A stretch of DNA of 64,000 nucleotides from Candidatus Saccharibacteria bacterium oral taxon 488. GTDB lineage: Bacteria > Patescibacteriota > Saccharimonadia > Saccharimonadales > Saccharimonadaceae. Under the pieces are notes generated by a model. It had not been told where the DNA came from. It did no database searches and saw only the letters and a list, made by a program, of their open reading frames with translations. Below are positions 24,926 through 33,593 of this stretch, piece after piece (positions within the stretch are counted from its first letter, which is position 1; each line of letters begins with the position of its first letter). A program made the position numbers and the translations under genes. The stretch lies in NCBI GenBank assembly GCA_005697215.1, contig CP040003.1:310001-374000 (forward strand), written 5' to 3'.

Positions 24926-26371
24926 TTATGATAGACTCACGCCCACCGAGAACGCGGTAATTCCCCGCTCAAGCCGCGCCAGCGTGCGCTCGCGGCCAAT
25001 CAGTGCCAGTGTATCATTCAGCTGCGGGCTGAACGGCGCCCAGGTGATGGCGATGCGGATGAGACTAAAGAGAATGCCGGGCTTTTGGCCGGTGATTTCC
25101 AGCAGTTCGTTTAGCCGAGTTTGAATTGTGTCTGGTGTCCAATCGGTGAGCGTGGTGAGTTCGTGGTGGGCAGTCTCTAGCAGCCTGCGCCGTTCGCTCT
25201 CAGATAACTTCTTGAGCTGCTTGTTGCCGTCAATAAGTTCCAGGTTGATCTCGGGCTCCGCAAAAAAGTAGCCAAATCCACCGAGGTCACGCAGGGTTTT
25301 TACGCGGTCTTGCGCCAGCGCTAGGACGTGCCGGCGATACCCCTCGTCCGCTCCGGCGGCACTGTCCGGCCAAAAATCATTGACCCGCTCGGCTAAATCA
25401 TCCAGCGCGAGCGAGCGGATAAACTGTCCATTCGTCCACAGCAGCCGCTTTTCGTCAAAGCGAGCGCCCGAGCGCTGCACGCGGCTGAGGCTGAATTTGG
25501 CGGTCAATTCGCTCATGGTGAAGGTCTCTTGCTCGGTGCCATCGTTCCAGCCCATGGTGGCGATAAAGCTATCCAGCGCCTCTGGTAGATAGCCGTCACG
25601 GATATAATCCAGCACGTCTTTGGCGCCGTCGCGCTTGCCTAATTTCTTGTTGCCCTGCTCGTTCATGATATGAGGCAGATGTGCGAAAACCGGCCGCGGC
25701 AAGCCGAGTGCTTCGTAGAGTGCCAGATAATTTGGCATGCTCGAGATGAACTCTTGGCCGCGAATGACGTGGGTGATATTCATCTCGGCGTCGTCGATGA
25801 TGTGGGCAAAATTGTAGGTCGGGTAGCCGTCAGACTTGATGAGGATGAAGTCGTCAACGACCTCGGGGCTGGTGGTGACGTCACCCATGACCTCGTCGTG
25901 GTAGGTGTAGCTTTTGGGCTCAGCCTTGAACCGCAGCGGCGTGGTGCCATCCCAAGCTGGTGGATTGTCGGGGCGATGGTCGCGGTAGCGAAAGGCACGC
26001 TTCTCGGCCTGGGCGGTGTCGCGAAAGGCTTGAATTTGCTCGGGCGTGTACGGATCGGCGTAGGCGCGGCCAGCGTCGATTAATGTTTGTGTCCACTGGC
26101 GGTAATGCTCAAGCCGCTGGCTTTGGACGTACGGTCCGTGTGGCCCACCAATGTCTGGCCCTTCGTCGTAGTCGAGGTGCAGGGCCTTGAGGCTGGCGAT
26201 CAGATGCTCGCGGCTGCCGGCAACTTCGCGAACCTTGTCAGTGTCCTCGAGGCGCAGGATAAATTGCCCACCGGCCTGCCGGGCGACGAGAAAAGCAAAT
26301 AGTGCGGTGCGAATACCGCCAACGTGCAAGAACCCTGTTGGCGAGGGTGCGAAACGAGTGCGTGTAGTCAT
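24926..26371 (-). CDS. gltX: Glutamyl-tRNA synthetase
   Basis: A 481-residue class I synthetase that attaches glutamate to tRNA-Glu, and perhaps to tRNA-Gln for later amidation. It has the HIGH-equivalent PTGFLHVGG (11-19), KMSKS-equivalent KLGKR (243-247), a GluRS stem-contact region and a C-terminal anticodon-binding domain of normal length. TATAAT (26378-26383) is exactly 6 nt before the ATG, suggesting a leaderless mRNA. Single gene unit. Confidence 0.96.
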   Translation of the reverse strand: MTTRTRFAPSPTGFLHVGGIRTALFAFLVARQAGGQFILRLEDTDKVREVAGSREHLIASLKALHLDYDEGPDIGGPHGPYVQSQRLEHYRQWTQTLIDAGRAYADPYTPEQIQAFRDTAQAEKRAFRYRDHRPDNPPAWDGTTPLRFKAEPKSYTYHDEVMGDVTTSPEVVDDFILIKSDGYPTYNFAHIIDDAEMNITHVIRGQEFISSMPNYLALYEALGLPRPVFAHLPHIMNEQGNKKLGKRDGAKDVLDYIRDGYLPEALDSFIATMGWNDGTEQETFTMSELTAKFSLSRVQRSGARFDEKRLLWTNGQFIRSLALDDLAERVNDFWPDSAAGADEGYRRHVLALAQDRVKTLRDLGGFGYFFAEPEINLELIDGNKQLKKLSESERRRLLETAHHELTTLTDWTPDTIQTRLNELLEITGQKPGILFSLIRIAITWAPFSPQLNDTLALIGRERTLARLERGITAFSVGVSLS

Positions 26372-26440
26372 GGGGTGATTATAGCACGAGGCTGCAGTAC
26401 TGGTAAACGTGAGGGGTGCCTGCGGTGCTTGCGGGGGTGA

Positions 26441-27382
26441 TTATAAACTAGTGGCGATTTTGGTGACTTGCTCGCTTGACAGTGCCCCGCCGAGGGTGAT
26501 TTGGTAGAGGACGCCGCCATTAATCCAGGTGGCCGTCCGGTCGGTGCTGTAAATAGTCAGACCGCCAGCAGTGGTGGTTTGGACGTCGCCGCCGTCAGCG
26601 GTCAGGGTCTCTTTGAGGGCGGCGGAATTGAGCGAGCTTTTTTGCTGAGTGATGGTGTAGGACTGGCCGTCGTCAGCGTAGGCGAATTTCATGCGGACTT
26701 CCCCGCTCTTGAAGGTAATCGGGCCGCTGAGGGCATAGCCGGTCGGTCGATAGCCGGGGTATTTGGCGTTAACACCAGATTGGATGGCGGCGATACGGGT
26801 GGAGATGTTAGGCATGCCGAGGTAGGTAAAGTAGCCGCCGATCAGCATGATGGCCAAGCCGACAGAGGCGATTTGCAGCCAGCGACCGATGCGGTTCTTT
26901 GGTTTTTTGCTGCGGCGTGGCGCTTTTTCTGGAGTAGTGGCGCGCTGCAGTGCTTCGGTGATGGCCTCGTTTTTGAGAACGGCGGCTGGCTTGGGTGCGA
27001 GGGCGGCAGTGTGTTGTTTGGCCGGCAGGTGGTTTGGCTTGATAATACGCGTCGAGTGATGAGGCGGTGTGGCCGGGACGTGGCGAGTCGTAGTCCGGAC
27101 GGTCTGAGGTTGCTGGGCAATGCGAGCTTGGGCACGCACAACGGTCGGGTGTGGTTCGGCTGGACGATCGCGCTTAGTTGGTTGTGGCAGGACGCTTGGC
27201 GCGGACGGTGCAAATTTATTGACATGGACACTTATCGGGACGGAGGTGTCGCGCGTAATGTCGGGGCGGCTGGCCAGGCGACGCTTGGCGTGCGATGGCG
27301 CGGCGACGTGACGGCGACTGAGCGTCGTTGATTTTTGGCCGGCAGTTTTGTGGACGGTTTTATGGATGATTTGTTTGTTCAT
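26441..27382 (-). CDS. Membrane-anchored DUF4367-like protein
   Basis: A 313-residue protein. Residues 1-165 are basic, Thr/Pro/His-rich and disordered. One membrane helix (about 168-190) follows, then an extracytoplasmic domain of about 120 residues ending WINGGVLYQITLGGALS and EQVTKIATSL. That ending resembles DUF4367-type domains, where a similar strand-helix finish occurs; the assignment is tentative. GAGGGG precedes the ATG and TACAAT lies about 37 nt upstream, so unlike most units here it has a short normal leader. Divergent from the PEGA gene. Confidence 0.55.
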   Translation of the reverse strand: MNKQIIHKTVHKTAGQKSTTLSRRHVAAPSHAKRRLASRPDITRDTSVPISVHVNKFAPSAPSVLPQPTKRDRPAEPHPTVVRAQARIAQQPQTVRTTTRHVPATPPHHSTRIIKPNHLPAKQHTAALAPKPAAVLKNEAITEALQRATTPEKAPRRSKKPKNRIGRWLQIASVGLAIMLIGGYFTYLGMPNISTRIAAIQSGVNAKYPGYRPTGYALSGPITFKSGEVRMKFAYADDGQSYTITQQKSSLNSAALKETLTADGGDVQTTTAGGLTIYSTDRTATWINGGVLYQITLGGALSSEQVTKIATSL

Positions 27383-27467
27383 GAACCCCTCGTATTCCTA
27401 ATGCTTATATTTTATTGTACAAAGAGGACATGCTTTTTGCAAGGGGCGAAATGTGGTATAATCTCTC

Positions 27468-28958
27468 ATGATGTATCGGAAGCAAAAGCGCGGCCTAGAA
27501 CTTGCTCGCAGGACGCTGATCTACACAATTATGGTACTGGCGGTGTGTACGCTGGCATTTATTTTGATTTTTCATACGCTTGGCTATCAGCTGGATCTCA
27601 AGACGCAGACGGTTGAGCAGCGGGCGCTGGTGCAGTATGATTCGCGGCCGCAAGGCGCACGGGTGTTTGTCGATGGCATGGAGCTTGGCAAGACACATAT
27701 CAAGGGCATGCTTCCCGAGGGGCAGCATCAATTTTCCATGCGGTTGGATGGCTATGACGAGTGGCGCAAAGTTGTCGAGGTCAAGGCCGGGACACTGACC
27801 TGGCTATCATACGCGCGGCTAGTGCCGAGTGAGCGGGTGGTGAGCTCGGTCAAGGAATTTTCGTCGCTGGCCTCAGTACGATTTTCGCCAAATTGGCGGT
27901 TCATGCTGGGTGTGATGCAAGCGACCGATGCGCCGAAGATCGTCTGGGGCGATTTGCGCGATTCGGATAAGCCAAAGTTTAACGAGGTGACACTGGATAC
28001 GTCGGTGGTGGCAGGTTACGGCGGCCAAGCGACGGCGCACACGTTTAAGATTGTTGAGTGGGATTCCGGTAATCGCTACGCCATTCTCAAACACACCTAC
28101 GTGGTCGAAGGCCAAGGCGAAAAAGTCCAGTGGCTGAAGGTCGACCGCGAGAATAAAACAGTGGTTGATATCGCGAAAGTGATCGGGCTGGAACTAAAAG
28201 ACGTGCGCTTCCTTGGTGAGAGCGGCAATGAACTCTATGTACTGCAGTCGAGCGGCGAACTGCGGCGAGCGGACCTGAACGCAGCGACGATTTCTGCGCC
28301 GCTGATCAGTCATGTACAGTCATTCTCGGTGTATGGCACGGATTATATCACCTACGTCGGGACGAATGGCACGAGCAAGCTGCAGCTGGCGGGCATTTGG
28401 CGCAAGGGTTGGACTGAGCCAGTGGTCGTGCGACGACAGACTGAGGCGGAGGCTTCGACGCCGTTGATGATTAAGTTTTCGCGCTATGATAATAAAGACG
28501 TACTGGTGGTTGGCGTTGGCTCAGCCGTGACGCTGCACATGGGCGCGGCGCTGGACGGGTCGAGCTCGTCGGCATCAAAATTACTCAGCCGCGTCAAGTC
28601 GATCACCGCCGGCGAGCAACTGACTGAACTAGATCTAAGCGGTACTGGGCGGTTTGTCTTGATGCGAACGGGGGCTGGCTTTATGAGCTATGATATTGAG
28701 CGGCAATCGGTGTCGCACGATACGGCGCTGCCGACGGGAACGGTGCTTGATTGGCTGGATGATTATCACGTGTGGAGTGTTGAGGGCGGCAAGGTGGTGA
28801 TGCGCGAATTTGACGGCGCTAATCAGTCAACGATGCTCGAGGCCAGCGAAGGGTTTGATGCGTCACTATCGCACGACGGCGACTGGCTATATGCCTTTCG
28901 CCGAGCCGACAATGGTGCGGTGACAATGTCACGACTGCGAATGACGATCAAGCGCTAA
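27468..28958 (+). CDS. PEGA-domain membrane-anchored protein with propeller-like body
   Basis: A 496-residue protein. An N-terminal anchor (about 15-40) precedes a PEGA domain (about 58-110: DSRPQGARVFVDGMELGKT, GQHQFSMRLDGYDEW). The long C-terminal region has repeated WxxD/blade-like segments, resembling a beta-propeller. PEGA domains occur in surface proteins of bacteria and archaea. TATAAT (27457-27462) lies only 5 nt before ATG-ATG, so the mRNA must be leaderless or start within 2-3 nt of the codon. No partner genes overlap it. Confidence 0.7.
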   Translation: MMYRKQKRGLELARRTLIYTIMVLAVCTLAFILIFHTLGYQLDLKTQTVEQRALVQYDSRPQGARVFVDGMELGKTHIKGMLPEGQHQFSMRLDGYDEWRKVVEVKAGTLTWLSYARLVPSERVVSSVKEFSSLASVRFSPNWRFMLGVMQATDAPKIVWGDLRDSDKPKFNEVTLDTSVVAGYGGQATAHTFKIVEWDSGNRYAILKHTYVVEGQGEKVQWLKVDRENKTVVDIAKVIGLELKDVRFLGESGNELYVLQSSGELRRADLNAATISAPLISHVQSFSVYGTDYITYVGTNGTSKLQLAGIWRKGWTEPVVVRRQTEAEASTPLMIKFSRYDNKDVLVVGVGSAVTLHMGAALDGSSSSASKLLSRVKSITAGEQLTELDLSGTGRFVLMRTGAGFMSYDIERQSVSHDTALPTGTVLDWLDDYHVWSVEGGKVVMREFDGANQSTMLEASEGFDASLSHDGDWLYAFRRADNGAVTMSRLRMTIKR

Positions 28959-29011
28959 CTAACGCCATCTTCTGATTGCTCGCCTTTGACCCTTTGATCT
29001 TTTGTAGTCTT

Positions 29012-30439
29012 TTATTCTTTAGCGCCGAATAATCGCTCAAGCAGTGTTGGCGACGGCTTGCCCGGGATAGCGCCGGACTGCGTGGTGACTGGCTCGGTCG
29101 ATTTGGTAGCGCCAGATGGGTCGGGGCTGATTTGCTCGGCAAAGACCAAGAGGCGTTTTTCGGCGGTGCCGAGCGGCACGCAGCTGATCAGGGTGAGTAT
29201 CGGCTTGTCGGTCTGGATCTGGATGCGGCTGACCTCGTTTGGCAGGACAACTTCTTTCTTGGTGACGGCGTAGGTGTAGCGCTTGCCCTGGTAGTGCATG
29301 TAGATGATGTCGTCTTTGACCAGCTTTTCGTTTTGGGCAAAGACAAACTTATAGTCACCGGCAGCGAAGGCATCGTTAGAAGAGTGTGCCGAGAAGACGG
29401 CATTACCAACTTGGCCAGGCACGGCGTTAGCGCCAGCGATCGCGAAGTGAGCAGCACCCTTCTCCATTGCTTTCATTTGAGCGTTATGGTCGGCCGCGTT
29501 AACGCCATAAATGACCGGTACATCAACGTTGAGCTTGGGGATGATCAGCCGTGGGTCGGGGCCGACAGCGGCGTTGCTTGCTGGATTGACAATGATGTTT
29601 TGTGGATCAACATTGCCTGGGGTGGTGTAGGCAGCGGCGATGCCAAACAGAACGCGGTTGTACTGCAAAAAGACGAACGCTAGCAGCACCAATACGCCCG
29701 CCAGTGCTGGGATGAAGTGGCGTGACTTGGTGACTTTTTTGGCCTTGTCGCGGACGGTCTGCTGGATCTGGGCACGGAGGCGCTTGATGGGGCTTTGGGC
29801 GGACAACATATCGGTCATGGCCGGCGCGGCGGCGGTGTTGGCGTCGCGAGCAGACTTGACCAGCCGGTCAAATTCCTGTTGCTTTTGATCAAGGTGCGAG
29901 GCATAATAGCGCTCGTAGTGCATCTGGTAATATTTTTGCCACGAGCTGTGGTACTGCTTCCACTGATCGGCGGTGATTTGCGGCTGATGAGTGGGAGTTT
30001 TGGCCGGGGCGGCCGGTTGCGGCTGTGTGGTTGGCGGCATGGCGGTAGGCTTGTCCGTTGACCTGTTCCCTGGTTGGGGCTGGGGTGACTCGGTGATGTG
30101 AGCGGGAGCTGGCGCTGCGGACGGCTGGGTCGGTTGAGCTGCCGGTGGCGCGGTGTTCAGGGCGTGTGGGCTTGGCGTGCGCGGTGGCGGCGTGACAGTG
30201 GTGCGCTCGGTCGGTTCTGGATGCGGCTGCTCTATAGGGCGCGGTTGAACCACCGGTGTGGTGTGTGGCGTTGATTCGGTGCCGCGACCGCCGTAAATAG
30301 CATTGATTTGATCACGAATAACATTGGCGGCGGCAGCTTGCGAGCCGGAATAATCACGTGGTGGTGGCGTAAGCGGACGAGGTTGACTCGAGATTGGCGC
30401 CCCCACTCGCCTGCCAAACTGATCGTCATGTGGATTCAT
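29012..30439 (-). CDS. Sortase with disordered N-terminus
   Basis: A 475-residue protein. The first 235 residues are cytoplasmic, Pro/Thr/Gln-rich and disordered, a membrane helix lies near 245-268, and a sortase domain occupies the C-terminal 200. The catalytic triad is visible: His in VFSAHSSND, Cys in TLISCVPLG and Arg in AEKRLLVFAEQ. Sortases cleave sorting signals and attach proteins to the cell wall or build pili. TATAAT at 30448-30453 is 8 nt before this ATG and 5 nt before the in-frame GTG at 30442; either could be the start. The long disordered cytoplasmic segment is unusual for sortases. Confidence 0.85.
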   Translation of the reverse strand: MNPHDDQFGRRVGAPISSQPRPLTPPPRDYSGSQAAAANVIRDQINAIYGGRGTESTPHTTPVVQPRPIEQPHPEPTERTTVTPPPRTPSPHALNTAPPAAQPTQPSAAPAPAHITESPQPQPGNRSTDKPTAMPPTTQPQPAAPAKTPTHQPQITADQWKQYHSSWQKYYQMHYERYYASHLDQKQQEFDRLVKSARDANTAAAPAMTDMLSAQSPIKRLRAQIQQTVRDKAKKVTKSRHFIPALAGVLVLLAFVFLQYNRVLFGIAAAYTTPGNVDPQNIIVNPASNAAVGPDPRLIIPKLNVDVPVIYGVNAADHNAQMKAMEKGAAHFAIAGANAVPGQVGNAVFSAHSSNDAFAAGDYKFVFAQNEKLVKDDIIYMHYQGKRYTYAVTKKEVVLPNEVSRIQIQTDKPILTLISCVPLGTAEKRLLVFAEQISPDPSGATKSTEPVTTQSGAIPGKPSPTLLERLFGAKE

Positions 30440-30490
30440 CACCTCTTATTATACGGGAAAACGCCGGAAAGATAAAGCGTCCGGGCTCTT

Positions 30491-30518
30491 GCTGATGTGG
30501 TAGCGGCCGTGGTATAAT
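30491..30518 (+). promoter_or_regulatory. tRNA-Leu promoter
   Basis: TTGCTG (30489-30494), an 18-bp spacer and TATAAT (30513-30518) precede tRNA-Leu by about 31 nt. Confidence 0.7.
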
Positions 30519-30549
30519 TACCCTTGGATGACTTGGGGCGTTCTCTCGT

Positions 30550-30636
30550 GCCGCGGTGGCGGAATTGGTAGACGCGCTAGACTCAAAATCTGGTGAGCAA
30601 TCGCTCGTGCCGGTTCAAGTCCGGCCCGCGGTACCA
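30550..30636 (+). tRNA. tRNA-Leu (CAA)
   Basis: An 87-nt class II tRNA with acceptor GCCGCGG/CCGCGGT, D-loop AATTGGTAGA, anticodon loop CTCAAAA (anticodon CAA), a long variable arm, T-arm CCGGTTCAAGTCCGG and an encoded CCA. Confidence 0.97.
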
Positions 30637-30660
30637 GAGGTCGCCTCAGTTTGTTTAATT

Positions 30661-31350
30661 TTATTCCCGTTTTTGTAGCGGGAATTTTATTGATGGCAAT
30701 ACCTTACGAGAAGCTAATGTTAAGAATGAGAATGATGTCCGCACCCTTTCTTCTCTGGCTTTTGTTTTAGTGGCGGCAGAAGCATTACAGTCAGCAACCT
30801 GTAGATCGAGAAAATGACCCTCATTACTAAAATCAAACTCGATGAGGGACTGTTCGTTAAATTCTCTCCCCGAGAGATTGTTCTGCGTGATGCCGCCAAC
30901 GATGATGGTTGGGTCTGTTGGTAGCATATTTTCTGTCCAGTGGATTACTTGTCGTCGACTAACTCCTCTAGGAATCTTGGCAATGGTGACGTGTGGCTTG
31001 AATTTTTTATGGTGAGGAGTGGTAGCCTCTGCTTCTATAAATGCTTGCTTGATACGTCGTCTTTCTTCCCGCGGTAAAGTTTGGCTGAGGTCGTTGAATA
31101 CCAGAGTGAGTGCACACTCTCCTAACATACGAGCACCAACTACGTTGAGCTCAAGGCTCTTTTGTGATTGCTCTGGTAGATGAATGCGCAGTCTAGATGG
31201 ATGTAGGACCTTTGGGTATTCTCGTGCGCCTAGGATAGTAAGATGACGCTCCTCGGGTTGCGTTGGTTTTATGGGGTTGTCATTCAGTCTACTAAATCGT
31301 TCCTGTATCTCTTGAGTAAAATCTGGATCTGACAGAGGAAATTCAGCCAC
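30661..31350 (-). CDS. 2H phosphoesterase-like (LigT/2'-5' RNA ligase superfamily) protein
   Basis: A 229-residue protein with two H-x-T-h motifs, HLTIL (His36/Thr38) and HVTIA (His120/Thr122), spaced as in the 2H phosphoesterase superfamily, which acts on 2',3'-cyclic phosphates or 2'-5' bonds in RNA. The reading frame stays open and protein-like upstream of GTG 31350 (including CLIYHP) without an ATG/GTG/TTG, so the true start may be a non-canonical codon or the N-terminus may have been truncated by mutation. Its last residues are encoded by the tRNA terminator. RNA end processing is interesting given the hammerhead ribozyme in the same window, but no link is shown. Confidence 0.6.
   Translation of the reverse strand: MAEFPLSDPDFTQEIQERFSRLNDNPIKPTQPEERHLTILGAREYPKVLHPSRLRIHLPEQSQKSLELNVVGARMLGECALTLVFNDLSQTLPREERRRIKQAFIEAEATTPHHKKFKPHVTIAKIPRGVSRRQVIHWTENMLPTDPTIIVGGITQNNLSGREFNEQSLIEFDFSNEGHFLDLQVADCNASAATKTKAREERVRTSFSFLTLASRKVLPSIKFPLQKRE
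30663..30690 (+). terminator. Terminator after tRNA-Leu
   Basis: ATTCCCG/CGGGAAT (30663-30669 with 30679-30685) followed by TTTAT ends the tRNA transcript. It lies inside the 3' end of the convergent 2H-phosphoesterase gene, so it may serve both directions. Confidence 0.65.
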
Positions 31351-31432
31351 AGGATGGTAAATCAGGCAATAGCTATCCTTGTTATACCGCGCAGTTTATA
31401 AATCGTCAAGAGCTGGTGGGAACCGCCCTGGT

Positions 31433-32224
31433 TTATACGCTAGCGGCCATGCTGGTGCTGATGGCTGCCAGCGGTGCCTCCGGTGACCATAAGAGGTAGC
31501 TGGCGGCGCGCGTGGCGGTTTGTCCGCGCCACAGCTGCATTGGCTCGGTCCAGGCTTGAGTGATGACTTCCCCGCCCCGTGCGATGACCAATTGATCGGC
31601 ATGAAAAACTGCTAATGTGACCGGATAGGTGATGGTGAATTTGTGCAGCGCCTCGACTAACTGCGCCAGCTGCATGCTGAATGTCAGGATTTTTGGGTAG
31701 TAGACGCTGCGAAACAGTTTCTGTACTTGGGCGAACGAGGCGACAAAGACGACGTGGGGATTGTCGAGGATGGCGGGAAAGCTGTTTTGCACCAGGTCGA
31801 TGGCGTCGCGGCTTAGTACGATCGGCCGGTGGTACTGGCGCACAAACTGCTCGTACAGCGCGGCCGTTTCGCTATTTTTGCTGGCGTCGCCGATCAGCAG
31901 TATGACCTTAGCCCACTCGCCAAGTGTGGCCAATTCGCCTGCCGCCGCGCCACTGAGGCCGCCGGACGGATTGGTTGGTGCAAATAGAACGTCGGTCATC
32001 GCCGCTGGCACGGTGCGGCGCAGTGTGTCAGGTAGCAAGACTCGCACCTCGCCTGCCCCGGCGTCACGTGCTGCCTGGTAGCTGGTCGCCACCGCCGCAA
32101 AGCCGAGCTTGTTACCGCCAACGATCCCTAGCCGCCCGGCTTGGTCGCGGCGCTCTGGCCGATTCCATTCAATGTCGGGAAACAGCGGCTTAGATTTTTC
32201 CTGCTTGCGCCAAAAGGTATCCAT
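31433..32224 (-). CDS. Ribokinase-like protein, possibly NAD(P)H-hydrate dehydratase-related
   Basis: A 263-residue protein. GRLGIVGGNKLGFAAVATSY with ARDAGAGEVRVLLP resembles the start of NnrD/CARKD-type ribokinase-fold dehydratases (glycine-rich strand, AGAG-V), and RPIVLSRDAIDLV sits where those have VLDADAL. The C-terminal GTGD catalytic motif is not visible, so activity is doubtful. ATG 32224 follows AAAGGCG and overlaps the HAD gene by 35 nt; a longer frame inside the HAD gene is rejected. It forms an operon with the HAD gene. Confidence 0.5.
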   Translation of the reverse strand: MDTFWRKQEKSKPLFPDIEWNRPERRDQAGRLGIVGGNKLGFAAVATSYQAARDAGAGEVRVLLPDTLRRTVPAAMTDVLFAPTNPSGGLSGAAAGELATLGEWAKVILLIGDASKNSETAALYEQFVRQYHRPIVLSRDAIDLVQNSFPAILDNPHVVFVASFAQVQKLFRSVYYPKILTFSMQLAQLVEALHKFTITYPVTLAVFHADQLVIARGGEVITQAWTEPMQLWRGQTATRAASYLLWSPEAPLAAISTSMAASV

Positions 32225-32924
32225 GTTCGCCTTTCTCGAGTTCAAACACCACGCTTTTACGCTCCAGGACAATCGGCCAGCCGTTGGTTTTGGCAATTTC
32301 GAGCAGCTTTTCCGTCGGGTTAAAGACGACGGGATGTTCAACCATCGCCAGGAGGTGCCGGTCGCCCTCGCTGTCGCCAAAGGCATAACTGCCAGCGAGC
32401 GTTAGCCCGTGCTTATTGATGATTCTTTGGAGGATTTTATCTTTATTGGTGTACGTTTTGGCGGTAATTGTGCCAGTAAAGGCATCGCCCTGCCGTTCAT
32501 AAACCTGAGCCGCCCAGGCATCAAAGCCGTATTTTTTAGCAAATGGCTCGACTAATTCTTGCTGCGAGCCAGAGATAGCGATCAGAAAGTAGCCCGCTTG
32601 CTTTAGCTCGCGCAGGCGATGTCGCGTGTACGTGTAAACGTGGTCGAGCTCTTTCGTGACGATGCTACTTGCCACTTCGTCAAACACTGCGGTCGGGATG
32701 TTAGCGAGCGAGCTGGCAATAGCGTTGACCAAACTCAGTTCGTACTCATCATAGGCGTCTTTTGACTCTCGCCGTTTCCAGCTGAGCAATTTTTGCTGAA
32801 TGATCGAGGCGTGGACCTCGGGGATGGCGCCAGCATCAATCAGTCCAAGCACCAACTGCCGGTACAGCCCGCCACGAATAAGCGTACCATCGATATCAAA
32901 AACTGCGAATTTCTGCTGCTTCAT
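32190..32924 (-). CDS. HAD-superfamily phosphatase (HAD-IB, SerB-like)
   Basis: A 244-residue HAD phosphohydrolase: motif I FDIDGTLI (9-16, nucleophile Asp9/Asp11), motif II IAISGS, a Lys (motif III) in NKDKIL, and motif IV FGDSEGD. An all-helical cap lies between motifs I and II. The class includes phosphoserine and small-metabolite phosphatases; the substrate is open. GATAAT lies 6 nt before the ATG, so it may be leaderless. The 3' end overlaps the ribokinase-like gene. Confidence 0.88.
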   Translation of the reverse strand: MKQQKFAVFDIDGTLIRGGLYRQLVLGLIDAGAIPEVHASIIQQKLLSWKRRESKDAYDEYELSLVNAIASSLANIPTAVFDEVASSIVTKELDHVYTYTRHRLRELKQAGYFLIAISGSQQELVEPFAKKYGFDAWAAQVYERQGDAFTGTITAKTYTNKDKILQRIINKHGLTLAGSYAFGDSEGDRHLLAMVEHPVVFNPTEKLLEIAKTNGWPIVLERKSVVFELEKGEHGYLLAQAGKI

Positions 32925-32960
32925 CGCTTGATTATCTCGTATTTTTGGCTTCTTGGCAAC

Positions 32961-33581
32961 TTAGCTGGCGCGCTGCATTGATAGGGTTTGATGTATGCTC
33001 TCTGGTAGCCGAGGCTGATGAGGCTGCCATGGATCATCAGCGTGAGGCCGTGCAGTCTGAAGTGTTGCCAGGCTGTCGGTTATGGTGAGGTCATAGCAAG
33101 CTTTGCGTCCAAGGATAGCCGCGATGATCCAAAGCCTGTCATTTGGCCACATTGTTTCCAGGGGCAAGTGGTTGACGAGTGTTCCGTTTGCGAGCTTATG
33201 GCCGACAGTAAACCATGCTGGCCGCATCTCCTCTGTCTCCTCGGGCGTTCCCTGCCAACTGAGGCAGCGCGACAAGTAAATGACCATCGGCTTGCCACTT
33301 CCCATAACGGTCAAGATGCCCGTCGGTTCAATAGCACTGGGGTCTGCCTCGAGACCGGATTCTTCTTTGAGCTCACGGACGGTGGCGTCGAGTGGAGTCT
33401 CCCTCGGCTGAAGTTTGCCACCGAACCCATTGAGATAATTGACGCCATGCCCACGCTTTTTCATGCCGAGTAGCACTTCGTTATCCCTAACAGGAAAGGT
33501 AATAGTCGCTTCTTGGCATCGTGTGCCAGGCGACGCTTCGATAGCTAGTTTAGTGATCGTGGGGGGGGTGAGCTCTACCAT
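32961..33581 (-). CDS. Nudix hydrolase, 8-oxo-dGTPase-like
   Basis: A 206-residue protein with a perfect Nudix box at residues 55-77 (G55, E61, R69-E70, E73-E74, G76). The NGFGGKLQPRE context resembles MTH1-type 8-oxo-dGTP diphosphatases. A C-terminal extension of about 50 residues is not conserved in that family. TATAGT (33588-33593) lies exactly 6 nt before the ATG. Likely nucleotide-pool cleaning, but the substrate is unproven. Confidence 0.85.
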   Translation of the reverse strand: MVELTPPTITKLAIEASPGTRCQEATITFPVRDNEVLLGMKKRGHGVNYLNGFGGKLQPRETPLDATVRELKEESGLEADPSAIEPTGILTVMGSGKPMVIYLSRCLSWQGTPEETEEMRPAWFTVGHKLANGTLVNHLPLETMWPNDRLWIIAAILGRKACYDLTITDSLATLQTARPHADDPWQPHQPRLPESIHQTLSMQRAS

Positions 33582-33593
33582 GAGCCTACTATA

